A stretch of 55,677 nucleotides of DNA. Origin: Rhodospirillales bacterium. GTDB lineage: Bacteria; Pseudomonadota; Alphaproteobacteria; Reyranellales; Reyranellaceae. Made by a program: the position numbers and the translations under genes. Positions 24,667 to 32,728 of this stretch are shown piece by piece. The stretch covers positions 1 through 55,677 of the forward strand of contig WHTW01000036.1 in the NCBI GenBank assembly GCA_009377525.1, read 5' to 3'. Within the stretch, counting starts at the first letter, position 1; each line of letters begins with the position of its first letter. The notes under the pieces were generated by a model, which saw only the letters and a program-made list of their open reading frames with translations, did no database searches and was not told the DNA's origin.

Positions 24667-26304
24667 ATGGAAACTTTCGACTATGTCATCGTCGGCGCGG
24701 GATCGGCCGGCAGCGTGCTGGCCGCCCGGCTGAGCGAGGACGAGAACGTCACGGTCTGCGTCCTGGAGGCGGGGCCGTGGGACTGGCATCCCTTCATCCA
24801 TATCCCGGCCGGCTTCATGTACACCCTGGTCAATCCCAAGGTGAACTGGCTCTACAAGTCCGAGCCCAGCGAATGGACCGGCGGCCGCGCCATCGCCGCC
24901 CCGCGCGGCAAGACCTTGGGCGGATCGAGCTCGATCAACGGCCATATCTACAATCGCGGCCAGCGGCTCGACTTCGACGGCTGGGCCCAGCGCGGCAACC
25001 GCGGCTGGGGTTATGCCGACGTCCTGCCTTACTTCCGCCGAAGCGAGCGGCGGGTCGGCGAGGCCGACGACACCTTCCGCGGCCGCGACGGCAACCTGCC
25101 GATCACCGACCTCGAGTGGCGCGACCCGATCTGCGAGGCCTTCATCGAGGGCGCCGTCCAAATGGGCATCCCGCGCAACCGCGACTACAACGGCACCATG
25201 CAGGCGGGCGTGAGCTATGTGCAGCGCATCATTCAGAACGGCATGCGCCGCAGCGCCGCCCGTGGCTATCTGCATCCGGCCATGAAGCGACGCAACCTCA
25301 CGGTCCGCACCAATGCCCACGCCACGGAGATCGTGCTCGAAGGCAAGCGGGCGATCGGCGTGCGCTATCGCAAGGGCGGCCGTAACGGCGCCCCGGTCGA
25401 GGTGCGGGCGCGCCGCGAGCTGATCCTGAGCGGCGGCGCCGTGAACTCGCCGCAGCTCCTGCAGGTCTCGGGTATCGGCCCGGCGCCGCTCCTGAAGTCG
25501 CTCGGCATCGCGGTGAAGCACGACCTGCCGGGGGTCGGCGAGAACCTGCGCGACCACTACGCGCCGCGCTTCGTCGCCCGCGTCAAGAATGCCGAGACCA
25601 TCAACGAGAAATCGCATGGGGTGAAGCTGGTGAACGAAGTGCTGAAATACGCCTTCACCCGCAAGGGCATCCTCTCGCTCAATCCGACGCTGATCTACGT
25701 GTTCTGGAAGTCCGACGAGCGGGTCGACAACTACGATCTGCAGCTCACCTTCACGCCAGCCTCCTACAAGGAGGGCGTGCAGTCGACCCTCGACGACTTC
25801 CCGGGCATGACCATTGCCTCCTGGCAGCAGCGGCCCGACAGCATCGGCTACGTCCGTGCCCGCTCGGCCGATCCGTTCGAGCATCCGGTCATCCAGCCCA
25901 ACTATCTCGCCACCGAAAGCGACCGGCACGTGCTGCTGGCCGGCATGAAGCTCGCCCGCCGCCTGCTTTCCTCGCCAGCGCTCGGCAAATACTACGACCG
26001 CGAGGAGTTCCCCGGCCCGCAGGCCCAGTCGGACGACGATCTCCTGGCCGCCGCCAAGCAGCGCGGCACGACCACCTTTCATCTCATGGGCACCTGCCGC
26101 ATGGCGCCGGACAGCGATCCGACGGCGGTGGTCGACGACCAGCTCCGGGTCCGCGGCATCGAAGGCCTGCGCGTGGTCGACGCCTCGATCATGCCGACCA
26201 TGCCGTCGGCCAATCTCAACGCCTCCGTCCTGATGATCGCGGAGAAGGCGGCCGACATGATCCGCGGCAAACCGCCTCTCGAGGCGGCCGTGCTGAAGGA
26301 CTGA
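24667..26304 (+). CDS. GMC-family FAD oxidoreductase, choline dehydrogenase-like
   Basis: 545 residues, starting METFDYVIVGAGSAGSVLA, a classical FAD-binding Rossmann motif. GMC signature one is around GGSSSINGHIYNRGQ and signature two is SGGAVNSPQLLQVSGIG. The active-site His is H472 in FHLMGTCRM, and the second polar residue is N518 in NLNASVLMI, where many GMC enzymes have His/Asn. It oxidises a primary alcohol, passing electrons to quinone or O2. Choline is only one of many possible substrates. No strong ribosome binding site precedes ATG 24667. An esterase gene starts 4 nt after its stop and is probably co-translated. Confidence 0.92.
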   Translation: METFDYVIVGAGSAGSVLAARLSEDENVTVCVLEAGPWDWHPFIHIPAGFMYTLVNPKVNWLYKSEPSEWTGGRAIAAPRGKTLGGSSSINGHIYNRGQRLDFDGWAQRGNRGWGYADVLPYFRRSERRVGEADDTFRGRDGNLPITDLEWRDPICEAFIEGAVQMGIPRNRDYNGTMQAGVSYVQRIIQNGMRRSAARGYLHPAMKRRNLTVRTNAHATEIVLEGKRAIGVRYRKGGRNGAPVEVRARRELILSGGAVNSPQLLQVSGIGPAPLLKSLGIAVKHDLPGVGENLRDHYAPRFVARVKNAETINEKSHGVKLVNEVLKYAFTRKGILSLNPTLIYVFWKSDERVDNYDLQLTFTPASYKEGVQSTLDDFPGMTIASWQQRPDSIGYVRARSADPFEHPVIQPNYLATESDRHVLLAGMKLARRLLSSPALGKYYDREEFPGPQAQSDDDLLAAAKQRGTTTFHLMGTCRMAPDSDPTAVVDDQLRVRGIEGLRVVDASIMPTMPSANLNASVLMIAEKAADMIRGKPPLEAAVLKD

Positions 26305-26308
26305 ACGG

Positions 26309-27400
26309 GTGGCCGACGCCGGGAACGAGCCGGCTCTCGATCTGGTCAGCCGGCTCGTGCCGGCGACGCTCAAGGGACTGCACGCCCTGGAGTTCGCCGG
26401 CCGGCATCTCTCGCCGACGGCGCTGCCGCAGCTCATCGATGCCATGAGGGGCCGCGACGACGAGGTGAAGGCAGCCCTGGCCGATTCGCACACGCTCGCC
26501 TGGCCCGATCGGCTGCAGCCAGTGCGGGCCTGCCTGGAACCCGCCGCCGAGGCGGTCGCCGAGGGGATCGCCGCCCTGCGCGCGGCCGCCGGCGAGCCGC
26601 AGCCGATCGTTGCGGCCTATCGCGCCGTGCGCAATTACGCGCGCGCCGCGCAGGCGATTTATCCCCTGGCGGCGTTCTTCCGGCCGATCAGCCAATTCTT
26701 CCTGGAACAGGCGGCGCGCGACGATGGCGATCTCCTGGCGAAGCTCGCCACCGTCGATCCGGGACGCGAGAAGGTCGGCGCCATGCATGCCGGCGGTCCG
26801 CCGGGCACGCGCGGCGCGTTCTCGCTCTATGTGCCGGAGACCTACGACGAGAGCCGCGCCCATCCGCTGGTGGTCGCACTGCATGGCGGCAGCGGCAATG
26901 GCGGCGCCTTCCTGTGGAGCTGGGTCCGCGAGGCGCGCACGCGCGGCATGATCGTGCTGGCGCCGACGGCGATCGGCTCGACCTGGTCGCTGATGGACCC
27001 CGACACCGACGGCCCCAGCATCGACCGAATGGTCGATCAGATCGCCGGCGAGTGGAACATCGATGCCGGCCGCCAGCTCCTGACCGGCATGAGCGACGGC
27101 GGTACCTTCAGCTACGTGCTCGGCGTGCGCGATGGCTGCCGTTTCACCCATCTGGCGCCGGTGGCCGCCGCCTTCCATCCCATGATGCTGACCTTCGCCG
27201 ACGAGAACCGCCTGCGCGACTTGCCGATCTATATCGTCCACGGCGTCGAGGACTGGATGTTCCCGCCACAGCTTGCACGCCAGGCCGAGCAGACCTTGTC
27301 ACAGGCCGGCGCCAAGGTGACCTACCGCGAAATCGCCGACCTGTCGCACACCTACCCGCGCGACGAGAACGGCGCGATGCTGGGCTGGTTCATGTCATGA
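26309..27400 (+). CDS. Alpha/beta-hydrolase esterase, PHB depolymerase-like
   Basis: 363 residues from GTG 26309, 4 nt after the GMC stop. The first 150 residues are helical and unassigned. The catalytic domain follows with oxyanion motif VVALHGGSGNGG, nucleophile S262 in GMSDGG, acid D315 in VHGVEDWMFP and base H347 in LSHTYP. The fold resembles phospholipase/carboxylesterase and feruloyl-esterase or polyhydroxybutyrate-depolymerase families. No signal peptide is seen, so it should be cytoplasmic. Together with the GMC enzyme it might hydrolyse an ester and oxidise the alcohol released. That is inference from adjacency. Confidence 0.85.
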   Translation: MADAGNEPALDLVSRLVPATLKGLHALEFAGRHLSPTALPQLIDAMRGRDDEVKAALADSHTLAWPDRLQPVRACLEPAAEAVAEGIAALRAAAGEPQPIVAAYRAVRNYARAAQAIYPLAAFFRPISQFFLEQAARDDGDLLAKLATVDPGREKVGAMHAGGPPGTRGAFSLYVPETYDESRAHPLVVALHGGSGNGGAFLWSWVREARTRGMIVLAPTAIGSTWSLMDPDTDGPSIDRMVDQIAGEWNIDAGRQLLTGMSDGGTFSYVLGVRDGCRFTHLAPVAAAFHPMMLTFADENRLRDLPIYIVHGVEDWMFPPQLARQAEQTLSQAGAKVTYREIADLSHTYPRDENGAMLGWFMS

Positions 27401-27401
27401 C

Positions 27402-27460
27402 GGAGCGCGGACCTTCAGGTCCGCTCATGACGATGATGCGGACCTGGAGGTCCGCGCTCC
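27402..27460. repeat. Intergenic palindrome, GGAGCGCGG family
   Basis: Arms 27402-27424 and 27438-27460 pair over 23 bp with one G/T wobble, loop TCATGACGATGAT. It fills the gap between the two converging genes that end at 27400 and 27468, and could work as a bidirectional terminator. It is a close relative of the elements at 13932 and 14906. Confidence 0.85.
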
Positions 27461-27467
27461 AATGAGC

Positions 27468-28586
27468 CTAAGACGGCTCGCGCTCGCCTGTCCGGTTGGT
27501 GAAGCGGGCGTTGCCGAGACCGGTGCCGATGGTGAGCACGCCCCAGTGGCGGACGTCGGTCATGCTGGGCACCTCGCTCAAGCCCTGCACCACCGCGTCG
27601 TTGTGCATGACGACCACCGGCTCGTGGCCTTCAAGCTGCGGCAGGCGGTGCGTCAGCTCGTGGGCGAGGTTGAAGTCCTCGCCTTCCCAGTTGCCCGGCA
27701 GGTTCTGGCCGCCGCTCACGATCACGCCGCGCCCGTCGATCAGGCCGGGGCAGCCGACGCCGACGAAGGGTGCGAGCTTGAGCTTCTCGGCGGCGGCCAG
27801 CTCGATCAGCTCGTTGGCCATCCTGGCCATGCGCTCCAGGGCCTCCCCGCGCGTCGGCTCGTCGTCGCGATGGCGCCAATGCAGATGCTTCCAGACGGCG
27901 GCCTTCGAGATGTCGCCCTTCTTCTTCATCTTGAAGTCGACGACGCCGATGCGGATGTTGGTGCCGCCGATGTCGGCCGCCAGGATCGCGTCGTGGCCGG
28001 CCAGCACCCAGCTCGGTGCGAGTTGCACGGCGCCGATCAGGCCGGCCTTGTCGGGATGGTTGGAGATCGTCCGCAGCTCGACGGCGACGCTTTCGCCGGC
28101 CAGCAGCACGGCGGCACGGCCCATCGCCAGCTCGCCGATGTGGCTGGCGCTCAAGCCGCCGCCGATCACGATACGCTCGGTCCCGTGCCAGTTCTTCAGG
28201 CGCAGGAAGCGGCGCACGACGGTGGCGAGTTCGACGGCATATTCCCCGACCGCGGTATGGACGAGGCCGGCCGCCAGCGGATCGCCGCCGGCCAGCATCT
28301 TATCGAGCTTGGACTTGGAGATGTCGTGGGTCGGGATGCCCTCGAACGGATCCTCGCCCTGGGCGCGCAGCTTGTCACGCCAGTCCTCGAGGATGGCGCG
28401 GAAGGCGCGGCCGCTGGCGCGATCGCCGACGAAGCCGTCCTCGTCGCGCAGCTCCTCGTTGTAGGTGTCGACGTTCACCGCCGGCAGCACTCGGCCACCG
28501 TGGCTCAGCACCGACGACGGAGCAGCAGGTCCGGTGCTGTCTTGAACAATGCCATTGTCAGGAATCGCCGGCCTCCCACCACGCAT
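27468..28586 (-). CDS. ROK-family sugar kinase-like protein with swapped halves
   Basis: 372 residues from ATG 28586 (an adjacent GTG is equally possible). It has all core ROK elements but in an unusual order. Phosphate motif DIGGTNIRIG is at residues 205-214 instead of the N-terminus. It is followed by GVGCPGLID, NLPGNW, the catalytic HND (D330) and GTGLGN (354-359), after which the protein ends. The part that normally follows, with IVIGGGL (about 140-145) and the preceding helices, is at the N-terminus. The Cys-rich zinc motif of many ROK kinases is absent. This is what a circular permutation would look like. Kinase activity is plausible because every catalytic element is kept. The sugar is unknown. 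Confidence 0.82.
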   Translation of the reverse strand: MRGGRPAIPDNGIVQDSTGPAAPSSVLSHGGRVLPAVNVDTYNEELRDEDGFVGDRASGRAFRAILEDWRDKLRAQGEDPFEGIPTHDISKSKLDKMLAGGDPLAAGLVHTAVGEYAVELATVVRRFLRLKNWHGTERIVIGGGLSASHIGELAMGRAAVLLAGESVAVELRTISNHPDKAGLIGAVQLAPSWVLAGHDAILAADIGGTNIRIGVVDFKMKKKGDISKAAVWKHLHWRHRDDEPTRGEALERMARMANELIELAAAEKLKLAPFVGVGCPGLIDGRGVIVSGGQNLPGNWEGEDFNLAHELTHRLPQLEGHEPVVVMHNDAVVQGLSEVPSMTDVRHWGVLTIGTGLGNARFTNRTGEREPS

Positions 28587-28638
28587 CACGCAGCATGGTC
28601 ACGGGAAGTCAACGGAACAGCAGGGTCGCGGTTGCCCG

Positions 28639-29196
28639 TTAGCGGCCACCCATGACCTTGCGGGCCTGCCGGACCCGCTCGCGATCGATGGGCGCCGTAC
28701 CGAGCTGGGTCTTGCGTGCCGCCATCCGCTCGCCGGTGCCCAAGAGGTCGAGGCGCGAGTGGCGCAGTCGCGGGAAAAGCTCCTTCTCTTCCTGCTTCAT
28801 CAGCCGGCTGGCCTGTTCGGCAAGCACGGTCACCGTGGCGTCGAAGGACGGATCGTCGGCCGGTGTGTCCTCGATCTTCTCGATCAGGTCCTGGATGCCG
28901 TCGTGCTTCACCTGCGCCTTGCCCAGCAATTCCTTGTCCTCACCCGCCAGCACCGCATCGGCGGCGGGATAGAAGACCTCGTGCTTGATCGCTGCGTAGC
29001 GTTCCAAGGCATGGCAGAGCCTGAGCGCCGCCTTGCCCTTGTCGGCGCCATCGGCGGCCTTGCGCAGGCGCTCGAACTCGCGGGCGAGCTTGTCGATCTC
29101 GTTATGCTCGGCTGTGAGAAGGACCAGTGCATCGTGCGGTTTGAGCTCCGCCTTGCCCCGCTGGGCGTGCGCCGCCTTCCTGCGCGCAACTGTCAT
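28639..29196 (-). CDS. Hemerythrin HHE domain-containing protein
   Basis: 185 residues, ATG 29196 with GGAGGGAG upstream. The four-helix HHE pattern is visible: LLTAEHNEIDKL (about residue 30), RYAAIKHEVFYPA, QVKHDGIQDLIEKI and LMKQEEKELFPRL, providing the His/Glu ligands for a di-iron centre. The flanking N-terminal 20 residues are Lys/Arg/His-rich. Such cytoplasmic proteins bind O2, NO or iron and often belong to general stress responses. It is 53 nt downstream of nothing on its strand and upstream of the ROK gene, which has its own start region. Confidence 0.9.
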   Translation of the reverse strand: MTVARRKAAHAQRGKAELKPHDALVLLTAEHNEIDKLAREFERLRKAADGADKGKAALRLCHALERYAAIKHEVFYPAADAVLAGEDKELLGKAQVKHDGIQDLIEKIEDTPADDPSFDATVTVLAEQASRLMKQEEKELFPRLRHSRLDLLGTGERMAARKTQLGTAPIDRERVRQARKVMGGR

Positions 29197-29305
29197 TACT
29201 CCCTCCACCGGCTCCAGGAATCAACGGGATGTGAAAGCGAAGGTTGCGCTGCGGGGAACCTTCCGGCGCCTGTCGCGTTATTCCTGGCGATCCGTGGGGT
29301 TACCG

Positions 29306-29566
29306 ATGAAGCATCCGGTCATTATCCCGTTGAGCCGTCAGGAAGAAGACACATTGCGGCTCATCGCCCACGGCATTTCCAGCACAAGGCACTTGAGGCC
29401 GGACGACCTCGATCAGCTCGCCAGGCTGCGACTGATCGACCGGCTTGGCGGGAAAGTAACGCTGAGCAAGCTGGGGCAGGCCCGGCTGGCGCAAAGCCAG
29501 GAAGAGCAGTTCCTGTCGATCATTCGCGCCGCCCGGGACCATCAGCCTGGATTGCGCCTCGTCTAG
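29306..29566 (+). CDS. Small winged-helix-like protein of unknown function
   Basis: 86 residues from ATG 29306. The sequence LSRQEEDTLRLIAHGISSTRHLRPDDLDQLARLRLID, followed by a short GGKVTLSKLGQARL wing, looks like a compact winged helix. Similar small proteins are common and unnamed in alphaproteobacteria. The last 47 nt overlap the 3' end of the alkylhydroperoxidase-like gene on the other strand. No target or partner can be inferred. Confidence 0.62.
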   Translation: MKHPVIIPLSRQEEDTLRLIAHGISSTRHLRPDDLDQLARLRLIDRLGGKVTLSKLGQARLAQSQEEQFLSIIRAARDHQPGLRLV

Positions 29567-30170
29567 CTTTTTCGGGCGCCGCTGGCTCGCCGAGCGACAG
29601 CATCAGCCGATTCGCCCAATTGAAGAACGATGCGGCGTTGATCACGTCGACGATCGACGCTTCGTCCAGGCCGACCTTGCGCAGGGCGTCGACATGCTCG
29701 GGCCCGAAGGTGATCGGCGTCGAGGTGAGCGCCACGGAGGCCGCGACGATGGCGTTCCAGCGGGCGTCGAGGTCGGTATCCACGCCGTTGTTGAGCAGGC
29801 GGTCGACGTCCTCGACGCGCTTGGAATAGGTCGCGGCGAAGCGGGCATGCACCGAGGCGCAGTAGATGCAGCCATTGAAGCGCGAGGTGGCGGCGGCGGC
29901 GAGTTCGCGCTCGGCGCGCGGCAGGCCGGCCTCGGGATTGTAGAAGATGTCCTTGTCGGTCTTGGTGCGCGCTTCGAGCACCTCGGGATCTCGCACCAGC
30001 AGGCGGAAGTAGGCCGACTTGGCGCGCGCCGCGTCGACCAGGCCCGCCACGTGGCGCGCCGTCAGATCCTGCTCGGCCATCGGCTCGAGCCAGGGCAGCC
30101 AGTCGAGCATGTCGCGCGTGAACACCACGGGCTCGACGTGCGGCGGCGTCGTAAGGACCTTGTCGGTCAT
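29520..30170 (-). CDS. Alkylhydroperoxidase-like (CMD) protein, Avi_7169-type
   Basis: 216 residues. The carboxymuconolactone decarboxylase/AhpD fold is indicated by helix ERELAAAATSRFNGCIYCASVHARFA, carrying the redox pair CxxC and the proton-relay His. This matches the alkylhydroperoxidase-like proteins (Avi_7169 family as I recall it) that occur with a second CMD protein and an LLM enzyme, exactly the order here. The start overlaps the upstream CMD gene by ATGA. It probably removes peroxide formed by the flavoenzyme. The 3' end overlaps the opposing small gene by 47 nt. Confidence 0.88.
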   Translation of the reverse strand: MTDKVLTTPPHVEPVVFTRDMLDWLPWLEPMAEQDLTARHVAGLVDAARAKSAYFRLLVRDPEVLEARTKTDKDIFYNPEAGLPRAERELAAAATSRFNGCIYCASVHARFAATYSKRVEDVDRLLNNGVDTDLDARWNAIVAASVALTSTPITFGPEHVDALRKVGLDEASIVDVINAASFFNWANRLMLSLGEPAAPEKARRGAIQADGPGRRE

Positions 30171-30760
30171 GCGGGCCTCGCTTTCAGGACGCGCAGTCCG
30201 GCGACGACCCTGATCTGGTAGGAGAGGAAGGCGACGAGCTGGGAGATGACCACGACGCCCGTGGTCGACCAGCCGGCATCGATCAGCGCCTGCAGGTAGG
30301 GTGGCGCGGCATCGCGCGGATGGAAGACCAGCATGTGCGCGTGCTCGAACGCCGCCGCCAGCCGCGCGCCGAGCGCGTTGCGCTCGGCCGCACCGGTCTT
30401 GAACACGGGACCCGCCTTGTCCTCGGCGCTGAGCGGTCCCTTGGGATAGTGCCCGTACGGGCCCTGCCCCTTGGCCGAGGCGACGGCTGCGGCAATCGCG
30501 CCCTTCCAGGCGGCCGGCGCGCCGGCTTCGGCGAGCGCCGTGCCATAGAAAGCCTCCATCTCGGATCGACCATGCAAGCCTGCAACGAAGCAGGCGATGG
30601 CGACGCGCTCGAGCTTGCTGGCGTCGGCTTCCGTCAACGGCTTGAACAGCGAGTCGTAGCTTGCCTGCGCGTGCGTGCGCGCCTGCAGACGCTGGTTGCG
30701 GATCGCGTCGAGCGGCGATCCCGGCGCAATGCCGGCCAGCGTGTCGATCACATCGGACAT
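30167..30760 (-). CDS. CMD domain protein, Avi_7170-type
   Basis: 197 residues, ATG 30760 with AAGGGGA upstream. It shows the CMD-like helical pattern (ASKLERVAIACFVAGLHGR, then ALIDAGWSTTGVVVISQLVAFLSYQIRVVAGLRVL) but lacks the CxxC of its partner, so it may be structural or use other residues. It overlaps the following alkylhydroperoxidase-like gene by 4 nt and starts 17 nt after the LLM stop, making a three-gene operon. Confidence 0.85.
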   Translation of the reverse strand: MSDVIDTLAGIAPGSPLDAIRNQRLQARTHAQASYDSLFKPLTEADASKLERVAIACFVAGLHGRSEMEAFYGTALAEAGAPAAWKGAIAAAVASAKGQGPYGHYPKGPLSAEDKAGPVFKTGAAERNALGARLAAAFEHAHMLVFHPRDAAPPYLQALIDAGWSTTGVVVISQLVAFLSYQIRVVAGLRVLKARPA

Positions 30761-30777
30761 CGTTCCCCTTCCCAGAT

Positions 30778-31812
30778 TCAGGCGACGCGGCGTTCGGTAG
30801 CGTTGTCGTTGCGCACCCAGCCCAGCGCCGGCGCCACGGCCTCGGCCATCAGCTCGATCGAGCGCAGGATGAACGGATGCGGCGGGTCGATCGAATGGAC
30901 CTGCATGGTGAGATCGGTGGCGCGTCGGAGCGTGTCGTCGGCCTGCAGCGAGGCGATCACCTGCTCGGGCGTGCCGAGATGCACGTCGAAGGCCGCGACG
31001 AGATCACCGACCAGGCTGCCCGACGACAGGTTGCCGGTGGCGGCGAGCCGGTGGCGCATCCTGGCCGCTCCGATCTCGGCCAGCCGCATCGCCTCCTTGG
31101 TATCGTCGGCGACGAACACCGTGCGCGAGGCGAGGATGCGCGGTTCGCGTCCCTTGGGCAGCGCCTCGAGATAGGCGTCGATCATCGGATTCTGGATGTC
31201 CGCCAGGGGTGCCTTGGGCGCGTCGGGCGAGCGCGGCTGGGTACGCGACAGCATCAGGCCGTCGCCGGCGAAGCCGGCCCGGCGCGCGCCTTCGACGCTG
31301 AAGGTCGCCTGCCATATGCGATCGACCAACGTCGGGCTCGCCGGATAGAGCTTGTCGCCGCCCGGCAGCGCGCCGCCGCCCCAGGCGGCGCGCATCAGCT
31401 CGAGATTGCCGTTCATCAGCTTGTGGCGATCGTTGGCATCAAGGCCGAAGGCGGTGAAAGCCGTGAGATTGCCGCCCGGCCCGACGCCGACTTCCAGACG
31501 GCCGCCCGAGATAAGGTCGGTGACGGCGGCATCCTCGGCCACGCGCACCGGCAATTCCAATGGCAGGGTGACGATGCCGGTGCCCAGCCGGATGCGCGAG
31601 GTCTGCACCGCCGCCTGGGAGAGGAACACGAACGGCGCCGGCAGACCGCCCTCGCCCTCGTGGAAATGGTGCTGGGCGATCCAGGCCGAATCGAAGCCGC
31701 AACGCTCGGCATGCAAGATCTGCTCGGTGGCCAGCCGATAGCGCTCGGCCGCGGTGGTTTCGTCGAGCAAACGGGTGAAAAAGCCCAGCTTTTTGGGCGT
31801 CGTCTTGGTCAT
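30778..31812 (-). CDS. FMN-dependent luciferase-like monooxygenase, KPN_01858-type
   Basis: 344 residues. The luciferase-like motifs are KLGFFTRLLDE, FDSAWIAQHHFHEGEGGLPAPFVF, RIRLGTGIVTLPLELPVRVAEDAAV and DLISGGRLEVGVGPGG. The C-terminal part, HLGTPEQVIASLQADDTL, is typical of the subgroup that travels with two CMD-fold proteins. ATG 31812 lies directly after a GGTGG stretch. It is first gene of the triad. The substrate is unknown; sulfur or alkyl compounds have been suggested for the family only by association. Confidence 0.88.
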   Translation of the reverse strand: MTKTTPKKLGFFTRLLDETTAAERYRLATEQILHAERCGFDSAWIAQHHFHEGEGGLPAPFVFLSQAAVQTSRIRLGTGIVTLPLELPVRVAEDAAVTDLISGGRLEVGVGPGGNLTAFTAFGLDANDRHKLMNGNLELMRAAWGGGALPGGDKLYPASPTLVDRIWQATFSVEGARRAGFAGDGLMLSRTQPRSPDAPKAPLADIQNPMIDAYLEALPKGREPRILASRTVFVADDTKEAMRLAEIGAARMRHRLAATGNLSSGSLVGDLVAAFDVHLGTPEQVIASLQADDTLRRATDLTMQVHSIDPPHPFILRSIELMAEAVAPALGWVRNDNATERRVA

Positions 31813-31826
31813 TGGTCCACCCTAAA

Positions 31827-31865
31827 GCACATTCCGTCCGGCTGGACCAGCCGGACGGAATGTGC
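31827..31865. repeat. Intergenic palindrome, GCACATTCCG family
   Basis: Perfect 19-bp inverted repeat with a single-base loop (arms 31827-31845 and 31847-31865), beginning GCACATTCCGTCCGGCTG. A sister copy, GCACATTCCGTTCGGCTG, is at 38170-38209. It lies upstream of the LLM triad. Confidence 0.88.
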
Positions 31866-31894
31866 CCTGTGAACCCAGCATCTCCAGTGCGCGC

Positions 31895-31940
31895 GTTCCC
31901 GATCGGATGGAACCGCACGCGGTTCCATCCGATCGGGAAC
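31895..31940. repeat. Intergenic palindrome, GATCGGATGG family
   Basis: Perfect 22-bp inverted repeat with a 2-nt loop (arms 31895-31916 and 31919-31940), core CCGATCGGATGGAACC. It directly neighbours the GCACATTCCG element, and the pair together occupy most of the space between the LLM triad and the transport operon. Confidence 0.88.
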
Positions 31941-31981
31941 CGCTCTATCAGGCAGACCGGGGGCCAATGCAAGCCGGTCGA

Positions 31982-32728
31982 TCAGGGGCCTGTCGACGCA
32001 CGCAATAGCCAGCCGTCCGGCGTCTTGAGCCGATCGAAGCGCACGGAGAACGCTTCATCGATGCGCGTATCGTCGATCAGGCTTTTGGCCGGCCCGTCGG
32101 CCACGACCTTGCCGCGGTCGATCACGACCACGCGCTCGAAGAAGGTGAAGGCAAGGTCGAGATCGTGCACGACCACGACCGACAGGCGGTCGGGCCGCCG
32201 CGTCAGGGCGCGGATCACGTCGAGGCGATGGCGGATGTCGAGGCTCGCCGCCGGCTCGTCGGCCAGCAGCACCGGCGGGTTGACCACCAGCACGGTGGCG
32301 AGCAGCACGCGCGCCCGCTCGCCGCCCGACAGTGTCGACCAGCGGCGCCGGCCGAGCTCAGTCAGCTCGAACTTTTCCGTCACTGCTTCGATGGCGCCGG
32401 CGGCCAGCCGGTCGCTGCGGTCGGCGCCCAGCCGCACCAGCTCGGCGACGCCGAGATCCCAGTGCGGCTCGAAGTACTGCGGCAGATAACCGATCGTGTT
32501 GGCGCGCTGGGCGTTGCTGAGCGACGCGAGGTCGCGCTCGCCGACCTGCACCGTGCCCGCAGTCGGCCTGTCGATGCCGGTCAGCACCTTCAACAGCGTG
32601 GACTTGCCCGCGCCGTTGGGGCCGATGATGGCGACCGAGCCGGTCGGTCCAAGCGACAACGACAGGCCGTCGAGCAACGTCGCGCCGTTGCGCCTGACTG
32701 AAAGGTTGTTGGCCGCGATGCCGGTCAT
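31982..32728 (-). CDS. btuD: ABC transporter ATPase, vitamin B12/siderophore type
   Basis: 248 residues. Walker A GPNGAGKST (about 36-44), signature LSGGERARVLLA, Walker B VLLADEPAASLD and switch His in VVVHDLDLA. It energises uptake through the FecCD-type permease encoded just upstream, whose stop overlaps this start by ATGA. It is last in the operon methyltransferase, TonB receptor, binding protein, permease, ATPase. The gene symbol is given because of the cobalamin riboswitch upstream of the operon. An iron- or zinc-chelate substrate is not excluded. Confidence 0.88.
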   Translation of the reverse strand: MTGIAANNLSVRRNGATLLDGLSLSLGPTGSVAIIGPNGAGKSTLLKVLTGIDRPTAGTVQVGERDLASLSNAQRANTIGYLPQYFEPHWDLGVAELVRLGADRSDRLAAGAIEAVTEKFELTELGRRRWSTLSGGERARVLLATVLVVNPPVLLADEPAASLDIRHRLDVIRALTRRPDRLSVVVVHDLDLAFTFFERVVVIDRGKVVADGPAKSLIDDTRIDEAFSVRFDRLKTPDGWLLRASTGP

